5,502 nucleotides of DNA, from NCBI GenBank assembly GCA_000695745.1, contig ASHK01000283.1, positions 1 through 5,502 of the forward strand. The letters run 5' to 3'. This document shows positions 1 through 5,502 of this stretch, in pieces. This DNA comes from Vibrio madracius. GTDB taxonomy: Bacteria; Pseudomonadota; Gammaproteobacteria; Enterobacterales; Vibrionaceae. Every line of letters begins with the position of its first letter. The first letter of the stretch is position 1. The notes under the pieces were generated by a model that did no database searches, was not told the origin of the DNA, and was given only the letters and a program-made list of their open reading frames with translations. The position numbers and the translations under genes are program-made.

Positions 1-33
1 GAAGTCTGGTTTTTCAAATTCTAGCAAGGGTAA
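1..33 (-). other. Sequence downstream of lpxC
   Basis: Only 33 bases follow the lpxC stop codon. They contain no hairpin plus T-tract and no readable start of another gene, so I cannot say whether lpxC ends its transcript here. Confidence 0.4.
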
Positions 34-950
34 TTATGCAAGTACCATGTTTGGCTCTGCAAAAGCCACTGGCGAGCCTGCTTGCTCTTCAAACGTTGCC
101 CATTCCCACGCTTCTTGGTCTGCTAGTACAGCGCGAAGCAGTTGGTTGTTTAGACCGTGCCCTGATTTATACGCCGAGAACTCACCGACAATCGCATGAC
201 CAGCCATATATAAATCGCCGATCGCGTCTAACACTTTATGAGTAACAAACTCGTTATCGAAACGAAGGCCTTCTTCATTCAAGATACGGTAGTCATCTAA
301 CACAATAGCGTTGTCAAAGCTGCCACCAAGTACTAAGTTCTGAGACTGTAAGTACTCAATGTCACGCATGAAACCAAAAGTGCGAGCTCGAGAAATATCT
401 TTAATAAAACCTTGCGACGAGAAGTCAAACTGCAAACGCTGTTCGTCAGCATCAATCGCAGGATGGTTAAACTCAATCTCGAAATCCATACGGAAACCGT
501 TGTATGGACGAAGCTCTGCCCACTTATCACCGTCTTCGAAACGCACAGTTTCTTAATACGGATAAAGCGTTTTGCTGCATTCTGAGTTTCGATGCCTGCT
601 TGTTGTAGCAAGTATACAAACGGGCTTGCACTGCCATCCATAATAGGGATTTCAGGCGCATCAACCTCAACGATGATATTGTCGATACCCATGCCTGCTA
701 ATGCTGCATTTAGGTGTTCTACTGTTGAAATACGAACACCTTCATCATTCACTAAAGCAGTACATAGCATAGTGTCGCGCACAGAAAGAGGATCCGCAGG
801 GAAATCCACAGGCGGATTCACGTCAGTACGACGGTAAACGACACCAGTATTAGCAGCCGCTGGACGCAAAGTTAGTGTTACTTTACGGCCAGAGTGGAGA
901 CCCACTCCTACAGTAGTCACTATTTCTTTAAGCGTACGTTGTCTGATCAT
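34..950 (-). CDS. lpxC: UDP-3-O-acyl-N-acetylglucosamine deacetylase LpxC, reading frame broken by one missing base
   Basis: LpxC is the cytosolic zinc deacetylase that catalyses the committed step of lipid A synthesis. The first frame begins [11 protein letters not shown] at ATG 950 and matches the family to K134. It then runs out of frame to a stop at 333-335. The rest is intact in the neighbouring frame, from [10 protein letters not shown] to MVLA and a TAA at 34. Restoring one base gives 305 residues, exactly the E. coli length. In restored numbering all key residues are present: catalytic E78 and zinc ligand H79 (in [12 protein letters not shown]), zinc ligands H238 and D242 (HKVLDAIGD), and catalytic H265 (SGHGLNN). 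The hydrophobic C-terminal end (MVLA, E. coli AVLA) resembles the tail read by the FtsH protease, which suggests similar turnover control (inference). As written, neither fragment holds a complete zinc site. The gene is essential in most relatives, so sequencing error is the likelier cause. It follows ftsZ after 99 bases and has its own putative promoter. Confidence 0.94.
546..551 (-). other. lpxC: Frame disruption site in lpxC (one base missing)
   Basis: The minus strand reads AAG AAA CTG TGC here (K K L C). Family members read KKTVR or a close equivalent. One more A in the run (AAG AAA ACT GTG CGT) restores K K T V R and the whole C-terminal half. The missing base falls in a homopolymer. 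Confidence 0.9.
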
Positions 951-1006
951 CTACAAACCTCTTCTTCAACGCTACAAATCACGGTTGATTATGTAAGCAA
1001 CCGCGA

Positions 1007-1034
1007 ATCCTACCAGATTTTTGAGCTGTGTCAA
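1007..1034 (-). promoter_or_regulatory. Putative sigma70 promoter for lpxC
   Basis: In the 99-base ftsZ-lpxC gap the minus strand carries a perfect TTGACA (1029-1034), a 16-bp spacer and TAGGAT (1007-1012, four of six matches to TATAAT). Transcription would start near 1000 and give a leader of about 50 bases. That leader contains the lpxC ribosome binding site AAGAGG (958-963), seven bases before the ATG. E. coli also has a promoter for lpxC (envA) between ftsZ and lpxC, so the position is conserved. A short TTTGA/TCAAA inverted repeat overlaps the -35 box but is too weak to interpret. Confidence 0.65.
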
Positions 1035-1049
1035 ATTTAAGCGAGCAGC

Positions 1050-2279
1050 TTAGTCTGCTTGACGGCGTAAAAATGCTGGAATATCTAAGTAGCCACTTTC
1101 CTTTTCAGGTTTTGGTGCAGCACTGGTATTCGCGCCTGATGCTGGTGCATTTGAGCCCGAATGACTTGGCGTATTCACCTCAGCCTTGCCCTGATTATTT
1201 ACAGGCAAAGTTTGTGCCACTTTATCTTCAACTTTTGCAGCTGGAGCTTGTGTTTGCTGTTGCGGCTGACTTGCTGTCACTGGTGTTTTACCACCTGCTA
1301 CCAACGTGATGTCAGGCTTACGTTCGTTGCCAATACCTGTAGCAACAACAGTAACACGAATCTCATCACTCATATCTGGGTCTAGAGATGTACCGATAAC
1401 CACTGTAGCATTATCAGAAGCAAATGCTTTGACTGTGTTACCAACCGTCTCAAACTCATCTAGACGCATATCTAGGCCAGCAGTAATGTTCACAAGAACA
1501 CCACGTGCACCAGCTAGATCGATATCTTCTAGTAGCGGGCTAGAAATTGCCATTTCTGCGGCCTCTTCTGCACGGTCTTCACCTTTAGCAACCCCACTAC
1601 CCATCATCGCATGACCCATCTCAGACATCACAGTACGTACGTCCGCGAAGTCGACGTTAATCATGCCCGGGCGAGTAATTAGCTCAGCGATACCTTGAAC
1701 AGCATTCTTAAGAACATCGTTCGCACTTGCAAAGGCTTCTAAAAGAGTGACACCACGACCGAGTACTTTAAGTAGCTTTTCATTTGGAATAGTGATTAAA
1801 GAGTCTACGTGCTTTGATAGCTCTTCAATACCCTGCTCTGCAAATGCTAGGCGCTTTTTACCTTCGAAGCTGAATGGCTTTGTTACCACTGCTACCGTAA
1901 GGATACCCAGTTCTTTTGCTACTTCGGCAATTACTGGAGCTGCACCGGTTCCGGTACCGCCACCCATACCAGCTGCGATAAACACCATATCGGCGCCAGT
2001 AATGCTTTCTTTAATTCTTTCTTTATCTTCGAGAGCTGCATCACGTCCAACTTGTGGGTTTGCACCCGCACCCAAGCCTTTTGTAATATCGCCGCCGATT
2101 TGAATGACGTGACTAATACTCGTTTTGCGAAGTGCTTGAGCATCCGTGTTCACACTAATGAAATCAACCCCTTCGATTGATTCACGAACCATGTGTTCTA
2201 CAGCGTTACCACCGCCACCGCCGACTCCAACTACTTTAATGACTGCTTCGTCAGACATTTCCATCATCGGTTCAAACAT
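1050..2279 (-). CDS. ftsZ: Cell division protein FtsZ
   Basis: FtsZ is the tubulin-like GTPase that polymerises into the Z-ring and organises septal synthesis. The protein is 409 residues and intact. Seen: the N-terminal glycine-rich loop [12 protein letters not shown] (16-27), NTDAQAL (44-50), the tubulin signature GGGTGTG (106-112) that binds GTP phosphates, and the T7 synergy loop NVDFADV (208-214) with catalytic aspartates D210 and D213. The folded core ends near residue 317. A glutamine-, alanine- and proline-rich disordered linker (about 318-395) follows, longer than in E. coli (383 residues in total). The C-terminal peptide [14 protein letters not shown] (396-409) is the docking site for FtsA and ZipA. 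The start ATG has GGAG (2287-2290) seven bases upstream. It follows ftsA by 29 bases and is probably cotranscribed with it. No terminator is evident before lpxC. Confidence 0.98.
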   Translation of the reverse strand: MFEPMMEMSDEAVIKVVGVGGGGGNAVEHMVRESIEGVDFISVNTDAQALRKTSISHVIQIGGDITKGLGAGANPQVGRDAALEDKERIKESITGADMVFIAAGMGGGTGTGAAPVIAEVAKELGILTVAVVTKPFSFEGKKRLAFAEQGIEELSKHVDSLITIPNEKLLKVLGRGVTLLEAFASANDVLKNAVQGIAELITRPGMINVDFADVRTVMSEMGHAMMGSGVAKGEDRAEEAAEMAISSPLLEDIDLAGARGVLVNITAGLDMRLDEFETVGNTVKAFASDNATVVIGTSLDPDMSDEIRVTVVATGIGNERKPDITLVAGGKTPVTASQPQQQTQAPAAKVEDKVAQTLPVNNQGKAEVNTPSHSGSNAPASGANTSAAPKPEKESGYLDIPAFLRRQAD

Positions 2280-2308
2280 TTGTTATCTCCGTTTTCCTGC
2301 AACTCAGG

Positions 2309-3570
2309 TTAAAACTCTTTTTGTATCCAATTACGCAACTTTCCAAAGATTGTCGACACCGATTGACGTTTTGGTTCGTTATAATCATTGTCGTCATTGA
2401 TCTGACTGTCTCTTGCGTAATGAAGTAATCCAACGGCCGTAGAATGATACGGTTCCTTTACATAGTCCGTTAAGCCACTCACCTCTAAAGGTTTGCCTAC
2501 ACGAACCTGGTTACGAAAACGCGTTCTGCGCATTCCACAACCCCTTCAATTTGTGCTGCGCCGCCCGTTAAGACTACGCCTGCTGCGAGATGATGTTTTA
2601 CACCATTCTCTCTTAGTTTAGCTTGAACATTATCAATGGTTTGATTTACCAGTCCCATTAATTCTGTATAGCGTGGTTCTATCACTTCTGCCAATGTTTG
2701 GCGTTGCAAACTACGAGATGGTCGACCACCAACACTTGGAACGTTAACGGTATCATCTTTGCTCACTAGTTCACTTAATGCACAACCATACTTTACTTTA
2801 ATTTCTTCTGCATCACTAATAGGCGTACCAAATGCAAATGCAATATCACTGGTAACGGCATTGCCGGCATAGGAGAAAACTTCGGTGTGTCGAAGTGCGC
2901 CACCAGTCCAAATGGATACATCCATTGTTCCCGCGCCGATATCAACCACACAAACACCAAGTTCTCGTTCATCTTCAGTAATAACCGCATTACTAGAAGC
3001 CAATCCAGAGAAAACCAACTGTTCAACTTTCAGTCCACAACGTTCAACGGCTTTGATAATGTTTCTTGCCATATCATTGTGACAAGAAATCAGATGAACG
3101 CTCACTTCCATTCGAACACCAGACAAGCCAAGCGGGTTCTTAATCCCCTCTTGATAGTCTATGGTAAATTCCTGAGGAATCACATGAAGAATACGTTGTT
3201 CATCACCAATTTTTATGGATTTCGCGGTATGAATCGCCCGATCCATATCATCTTGTGACACTTCTTCTTCGGAAATGGTTCCCATGCCTTTTTCAATTCG
3301 ACTCGCAATGTGCTTGCCTGAAAGAGAAATAAATACATTGCTAATCTGGCATTCTGCCATCAATTCAGCTTGATCGATCGCACGCTGTACGGATTTAACC
3401 ACTGACTCTAGGTCGTTTACACCGCCTTTATCCATGCCTCGAGAAGGACTGGAACCAGCGCCAATAATATTGACCTGACCGTCGGGTAATACTTCACCGA
3501 CCAAGGCAGATACTGTTGCAGTGCCTATATCAAGACCGACAATAATATTGTCATCCGTGGTCTTCGTCAT
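2309..3570 (-). CDS. ftsA: Cell division protein FtsA, reading frame broken by one missing base
   Basis: FtsA is the actin-like ATP-binding protein that tethers FtsZ to the inner membrane and recruits later divisome proteins. The first frame runs from ATG 3570 to residue F352, then reads VTRFV and stops at 2497-2499. The remainder is intact in the neighbouring frame: RNQVRVGKPLEVSGLTDYV onward to a TAA at 2309. Adding one base gives 420 residues, equal to E. coli FtsA. Visible elements are phosphate-1 LDIGTATVSALVG (13-25), the 1C region (about 85-165), phosphate-2 VVDIGAGTMDVSI (208-220), ERRs-side SVGGRPSRSLQRQTLAEVIE (279-298), adenosine motif LTGGAAQIEG (334-343), and the amphipathic membrane-targeting tail IFGKLRNWIQKEF at the very C-terminus. 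If the shift were real, the 357-residue product would lack the last helices and the membrane tail and would probably not function. Since ftsA is essential in relatives, a sequencing error is more likely. ftsZ follows after 29 bases. Confidence 0.93.
2512..2520 (-). other. ftsA: Frame disruption site in ftsA (one base missing)
   Basis: The minus strand reads GTT TTC GTA ACC here (V F V T). Family sequences continue VF-x-x-QVR. Inserting one T into the four-T run, or one C after it, gives V F R N Q V R V and joins the two frames. The missing base lies in or next to a homopolymer. Confidence 0.88.
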
Positions 3571-3685
3571 CTGTACTCTCTTTGTTATAAGTATTTCAAT
3601 TTCCAGCGAACAATCTTGTTGCTCAATGTCCAAACTGAACTTAGGTATCGATAAACTGCTCTACCGATACGTAATACCAGTCATC
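3571..3685 (-). other. ftsQ-ftsA intergenic gap (115 bases)
   Basis: No gene is recognised here. The ftsA frame stays open upstream to a TTG at 3631-3633, but the 21 extra residues match nothing I know in FtsA and the ATG at 3568-3570 is better supported. A short inverted repeat, GTATCG (3645-3650) and CGATAC (3665-3670) with a 14-base loop, could form a weak hairpin. It has no T-tract and so is not an intrinsic terminator. A -10-like TATAAC (3584-3589) lies too close to the start codon to make a normal leader. The 3' end of the gap holds the ftsA ribosome binding site. Confidence 0.6.
3576..3583 (-). promoter_or_regulatory. Purine-rich ribosome binding site of ftsA
   Basis: The minus strand reads AAAGAGAG, ending 5 bases before the ATG at 3568-3570. 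It is a moderate Shine-Dalgarno match. Its position decides for this ATG over the in-frame TTG 63 bases upstream, which would add an N-terminal extension not found in FtsA proteins. Confidence 0.6.
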
Positions 3686-4471
3686 CTACTTTGTTATGTT
3701 CTGTCTGACTGGTTCCGCTTCTTCCGGAAACCACCCTACAGCGGCACCAGTATCATACCGTAGATCGATATAACTGATTTTTGATACTTGATCACCTAGC
3801 TTTCGATAAAGAGAAATAAAACGTTCAAGACGTTCTTGCCTAGAATCTTTACCTAATTCTAATCGAATGCCGTTGTCTAAAATAACTTGCCAAGCGCGGC
3901 GCTCATTCAGCACCAATGAAGAGATAGATAGACCTAAAGGTGCCAACTGCCCATTACTGTCGCGGTAAGTTTGAAGCACTTGCAACTCTGTCCCTTTCGG
4001 ACCATAGAGTTTTACTTTTTGCTCTTCTATTTCAGACACGTCACCACTAAACACAACACCGTTGTTATCTAGCATATCAATACCATTCCAAATGGCACTA
4101 GCTTGGTGTTCAGTTAGAAAGACTTTTACTGTATCTGGCCACTGTTTACGTACGGAGGCCTGAGACACCCACGGGATCTGCTCGACGCTTTGCTGCAACA
4201 CATTAATGTCTTGCGACATAAAGGTGCCTATGTGTTCAAGGTTAGCAAACGCTTGTTGCACATCCTTGGCGGTTACATGAGTCAAATCGCCCTGTAACAC
4301 TATCTTTGATAAAGGAAGGCGCTGGTCATCCCACATCCAGCTAATGGTGGAGTAAAGTGTTGAACCTATTACGGTGATCACAGCCAATAAAAAAACCGCC
4401 CCGACCCCATGTTTAGATAACAAGGTAATTCGACGCGTTGATTCTGCACTGCTCTCTGAAGTTTCAGTCAA
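3686..4471 (-). CDS. ftsQ: Cell division protein FtsQ
   Basis: FtsQ is a bitopic inner-membrane divisome protein that recruits and holds FtsB and FtsL at midcell. The predicted protein has 261 residues (E. coli 276). It shows a short polar cytoplasmic N-terminus (1-21), one hydrophobic membrane segment (about 22-45, VGAVFLLAVITVIGSTLY), then a POTRA domain (about 52-122) beginning LPLSKIVLQGDL. That domain contains the family signature IPWVSQASVRKQWPDTV (99-115). The beta domain follows, with NGVVF (137-141), LVLNERRAWQVILDNGI (186-202) and the conserved IDLRYDTGAAVGW (235-247). The start codon is TTG. It is chosen because no in-frame ATG or GTG precedes it, an AAGGA lies 9 bases upstream, and the next in-frame ATG (residue 46) would remove the membrane anchor. 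The stop is TAG. A 115-base gap separates it from ftsA, unlike E. coli, where the two genes overlap. It probably heads an ftsQAZ transcription unit. Confidence 0.95.
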   Translation of the reverse strand: MTETSESSAESTRRITLLSKHGVGAVFLLAVITVIGSTLYSTISWMWDDQRLPLSKIVLQGDLTHVTAKDVQQAFANLEHIGTFMSQDINVLQQSVEQIPWVSQASVRKQWPDTVKVFLTEHQASAIWNGIDMLDNNGVVFSGDVSEIEEQKVKLYGPKGTELQVLQTYRDSNGQLAPLGLSISSLVLNERRAWQVILDNGIRLELGKDSRQERLERFISLYRKLGDQVSKISYIDLRYDTGAAVGWFPEEAEPVRQNITK

Positions 4472-4480
4472 ACTCTTTGG

Positions 4481-4485
4481 TCCTT
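4481..4485 (-). promoter_or_regulatory. Shine-Dalgarno sequence supporting the TTG start of ftsQ
   Basis: The minus strand reads AAGGA here, 9 bases before the TTG codon at 4469-4471. It is the best ribosome binding site near the 5' end of ftsQ and favours the TTG start. No in-frame ATG or GTG was found upstream in the leader, and the next in-frame ATG lies after the membrane segment. Confidence 0.6.
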
Positions 4486-4554
4486 TATTAACTTCTCTTC
4501 GCCTGTCCTTAAGATAGTGGAATAAGAGTCTAATCTAATATTGTTAACCTTAGG

Positions 4555-4582
4555 ATTATACTAATGAATATCAAACTATCAA
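4555..4582 (-). promoter_or_regulatory. Putative sigma70 promoter for ftsQ (ftsQAZ)
   Basis: Read on the minus strand, the -35 element is TTGATA (4577-4582, five of six matches to TTGACA), the spacer is 16 bp, and the -10 element is a perfect TATAAT (4555-4560). Transcription would begin near 4548, giving an untranslated leader of roughly 75 bases before the ftsQ start at 4471. It lies directly after the murC terminator-like hairpin, as expected for a restart of transcription. The upstream flank is AT-rich. No clear operator was recognised. Confidence 0.72.
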
Positions 4583-4620
4583 ACACTGAACCTAAGAAAT
4601 ATCGGCTTTTGCACATTGAA

Positions 4621-4673
4621 ATAACAAAAATGTTCGACTCAGCGATCAAAATTCTCGATAGCTTAGTCGAACA
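4621..4673 (-). terminator. Probable Rho-independent terminator after murC
   Basis: A long imperfect inverted repeat spans 4631-4673. The outer arms, 4631-4639 (TGTTCGACT) and 4665-4673 (AGTCGAACA), pair perfectly over 9 bp. After one mismatch, 3 bp more pair (AGC/GCT), and after another mismatch a further 3 bp, closing a 9-base loop. On the minus strand the stem is followed at once by TTTTTGTTAT (4630 to 4621), the arrangement of an intrinsic terminator. An A-run (complement of 4680-4685) precedes the stem, so the structure could also work weakly in the plus direction, although no plus-strand gene is evident there. It starts 28 bases after the murC stop. The stem is not very GC-rich, so termination may be partial. 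The call rests on sequence structure only. Confidence 0.75.
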
Positions 4674-4701
4674 GTTAAGTTTTTTACTAATTGAACGGAC
4701 G

Positions 4702-5502
4702 TTAGCTATTCTGCATCTGCTTAATATCCAACTTCATTTGCTCAAGCTTTCTGGCTACTTTACCGATATCACCAGCGCCTTGCGTCAGAAGAAGGTCGCC
4801 TTCTTGCAAAAGATTCGATAAAACCGATGGTAACGCATTCACATCTGGAACAAAAACAGGATCCAGCTTACCTCTTGTACGAATAGTACGACATAGTGAA
4901 CGGCCATCCGCTCCGGCAATTGGTGCCTCACCTGCTGAATAGACATCCAGCATCACAAGAACATCGACCTGTTCAAGAACATTGGCAAAATCGTCATATA
5001 AATCGCGAGTACGGCTATAGCGATGCGGTTGGAAAATCATCACCAAACGCTTATCTCCCCAACCATTGCGTGCTGCTTTAATCGTTACGTCAACTTCTGT
5101 TGGATGATGGCCATAGTCATCCACTAGCATCACGTTACCATTGCCTGTTTCAAAATCCCCAAGATGCTCAAAACGTCGTCCCGTTCCTTCAGTTCCAAGC
5201 ATAGCGTTTACAATAGCTTCATCATCAATGTTATCTTCCGTCGCAACGGCAATCGCAGCGGCGGCATTCAGGGCATTATGCTGACCCGGAATATTCAGAG
5301 TAATCGCCAAGTTCTCTCGGTCTTTTCTGACAACTGTGAACTTACCTTGCTGGCCTTCTTGTCGGTAGTTTTCGATTCGCACATCTGCATCTGCAGAGAA
5401 GCCATAAGTGATCACTTGACGGCTAACACTTGGAATCAATTCACGCACTACAGGATCATCAACACACATCACCGCCTGACCGTAGAAAGGCAGGTTATGT
5501 AA
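4702..5502 (-). CDS. murC: UDP-N-acetylmuramate--L-alanine ligase MurC, 3' part (5' end outside window)
   Basis: MurC is a cytoplasmic ATP-dependent Mur ligase that joins L-alanine to UDP-N-acetylmuramate, the first amino-acid step of peptidoglycan precursor synthesis. The reading frame is open to the window edge, and 266 C-terminal residues are visible, starting [11 protein letters not shown]. An internal GTG (5470-5472) is not the true start, because the conserved residues before it are in frame. Seen in window numbering: the central-domain segment [12 protein letters not shown] (72-83), EGTGRR (105-110), the hallmark [11 protein letters not shown] (127-137) opening the C-terminal domain, [16 protein letters not shown] (157-172) and TQGAGDIGK (240-248). 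These match E. coli MurC closely. The ATP-binding N-terminal half lies beyond the window. The gene ends in TAA and is followed after 28 bases by a terminator-like hairpin, so it may close the upstream mur transcription unit. One oddity is threonine at window residue 104, where relatives usually have phenylalanine before the GTGRR motif. Confidence 0.97.
   Translation of the reverse strand, partial: LHNLPFYGQAVMCVDDPVVRELIPSVSRQVITYGFSADADVRIENYRQEGQQGKFTVVRKDRENLAITLNIPGQHNALNAAAAIAVATEDNIDDEAIVNAMLGTEGTGRRFEHLGDFETGNGNVMLVDDYGHHPTEVDVTIKAARNGWGDKRLVMIFQPHRYSRTRDLYDDFANVLEQVDVLVMLDVYSAGEAPIAGADGRSLCRTIRTRGKLDPVFVPDVNALPSVLSNLLQEGDLLLTQGAGDIGKVARKLEQMKLDIKQMQNS

Larger units (their letters stand above)
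4472..4701 (-). other. murC-ftsQ intergenic region (230 bases; no ddlB)
   Basis: In E. coli a D-alanine--D-alanine ligase gene, ddlB, occupies this place. Here there is no minus-strand coding frame. The region holds the terminator hairpin, an AT-rich spacer (about 4583-4620), the ftsQ promoter and a leader of about 75 bases containing the ftsQ ribosome binding site. Loss of ddlB from this spot is, to my knowledge, usual in Vibrio. Any ddl gene would be elsewhere in the genome. Confidence 0.8.

Noticed and set aside
333..548. Out-of-frame C-terminal tail of the first lpxC frame as a new protein end
   Set aside because: The tail is a frameshift product of conserved LpxC coding sequence, and the true continuation is fully preserved in the neighbouring frame.
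1021..1035. TTTGA/TCAAA inverted repeat as an ftsZ terminator
   Set aside because: The stem is only 5 bp, AT-rich and has no T-tract after it. It overlaps the -35 box of the better supported lpxC promoter.
1747..2103. Long plus-strand frames inside ftsZ and the other genes
   Set aside because: They are mirror frames of strongly conserved minus-strand genes and have no independent support.
3584..3613. Possible ftsA promoter: TTGTTC, 18 bp, TATAAC on the minus strand
   Set aside because: The -35 box matches only three of six positions, and the predicted start would fall inside the ftsA ribosome binding site, only a few bases before the ATG.
3571..3633. N-terminal extension of FtsA from an upstream in-frame TTG
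   Set aside because: The 21 added residues have no counterpart in FtsA, while the ATG at 3568-3570 has a suitable ribosome binding site and gives exactly 420 residues after frame repair.
4564..4821. Plus-strand 85-codon frame with an AGGA upstream of its ATG
   Set aside because: It runs antisense through the murC terminator and the conserved murC C-terminus, resembles no known protein, and its apparent composition follows the murC coding frame on the other strand.

Overview
All genes in this window lie on the minus strand. They form the 3' end of a dcw (division and cell wall) cluster in the transcription order murC (3' part only), ftsQ, ftsA, ftsZ, lpxC. Every protein closely resembles its gammaproteobacterial counterpart. 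The absence of ddlB between murC and ftsQ, the moderate base composition and the detailed protein sequences point to the Vibrionaceae, most likely a Vibrio. The species cannot be named from this sequence alone.

Layout from high to low coordinates. The window opens inside murC, which ends at 4702. The 230-base murC-ftsQ gap holds a strong hairpin followed by a T-tract (4621-4673), which reads as an intrinsic terminator for murC. It is followed by a near-consensus sigma70 promoter (-35 TTGATA, 16 bp, -10 TATAAT, 4555-4582) pointing into ftsQ. ftsQ appears to start at TTG (4471). A 115-base gap without a recognised gene separates it from ftsA. ftsA runs into ftsZ across 29 bases. A 99-base gap after ftsZ carries a promoter with a perfect TTGACA -35 box for lpxC. 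Only 33 bases remain after the lpxC stop codon.

Two genes are broken by one missing base each: lpxC near 546-551 and ftsA near 2512-2520. In both, the downstream frame carries the complete, well-conserved remainder. Restoring one base gives 305 and 420 residues, the lengths of the E. coli proteins. Both can be explained by a homopolymer run read one base short, and both genes are normally essential, so sequencing or assembly error is more likely than true pseudogenes.

The genes work together. MurC makes UDP-MurNAc-L-Ala, FtsZ forms the division ring, FtsA tethers it to the membrane, FtsQ joins the divisome through FtsB and FtsL, and LpxC commits UDP-GlcNAc derivatives to lipid A. The sequence suggests that ftsQAZ(-lpxC) can be transcribed separately from the upstream mur genes. 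I found no mobile element, CRISPR array, RNA gene or unknown gene system. The novel content is limited to regulatory architecture and the two frame disruptions.
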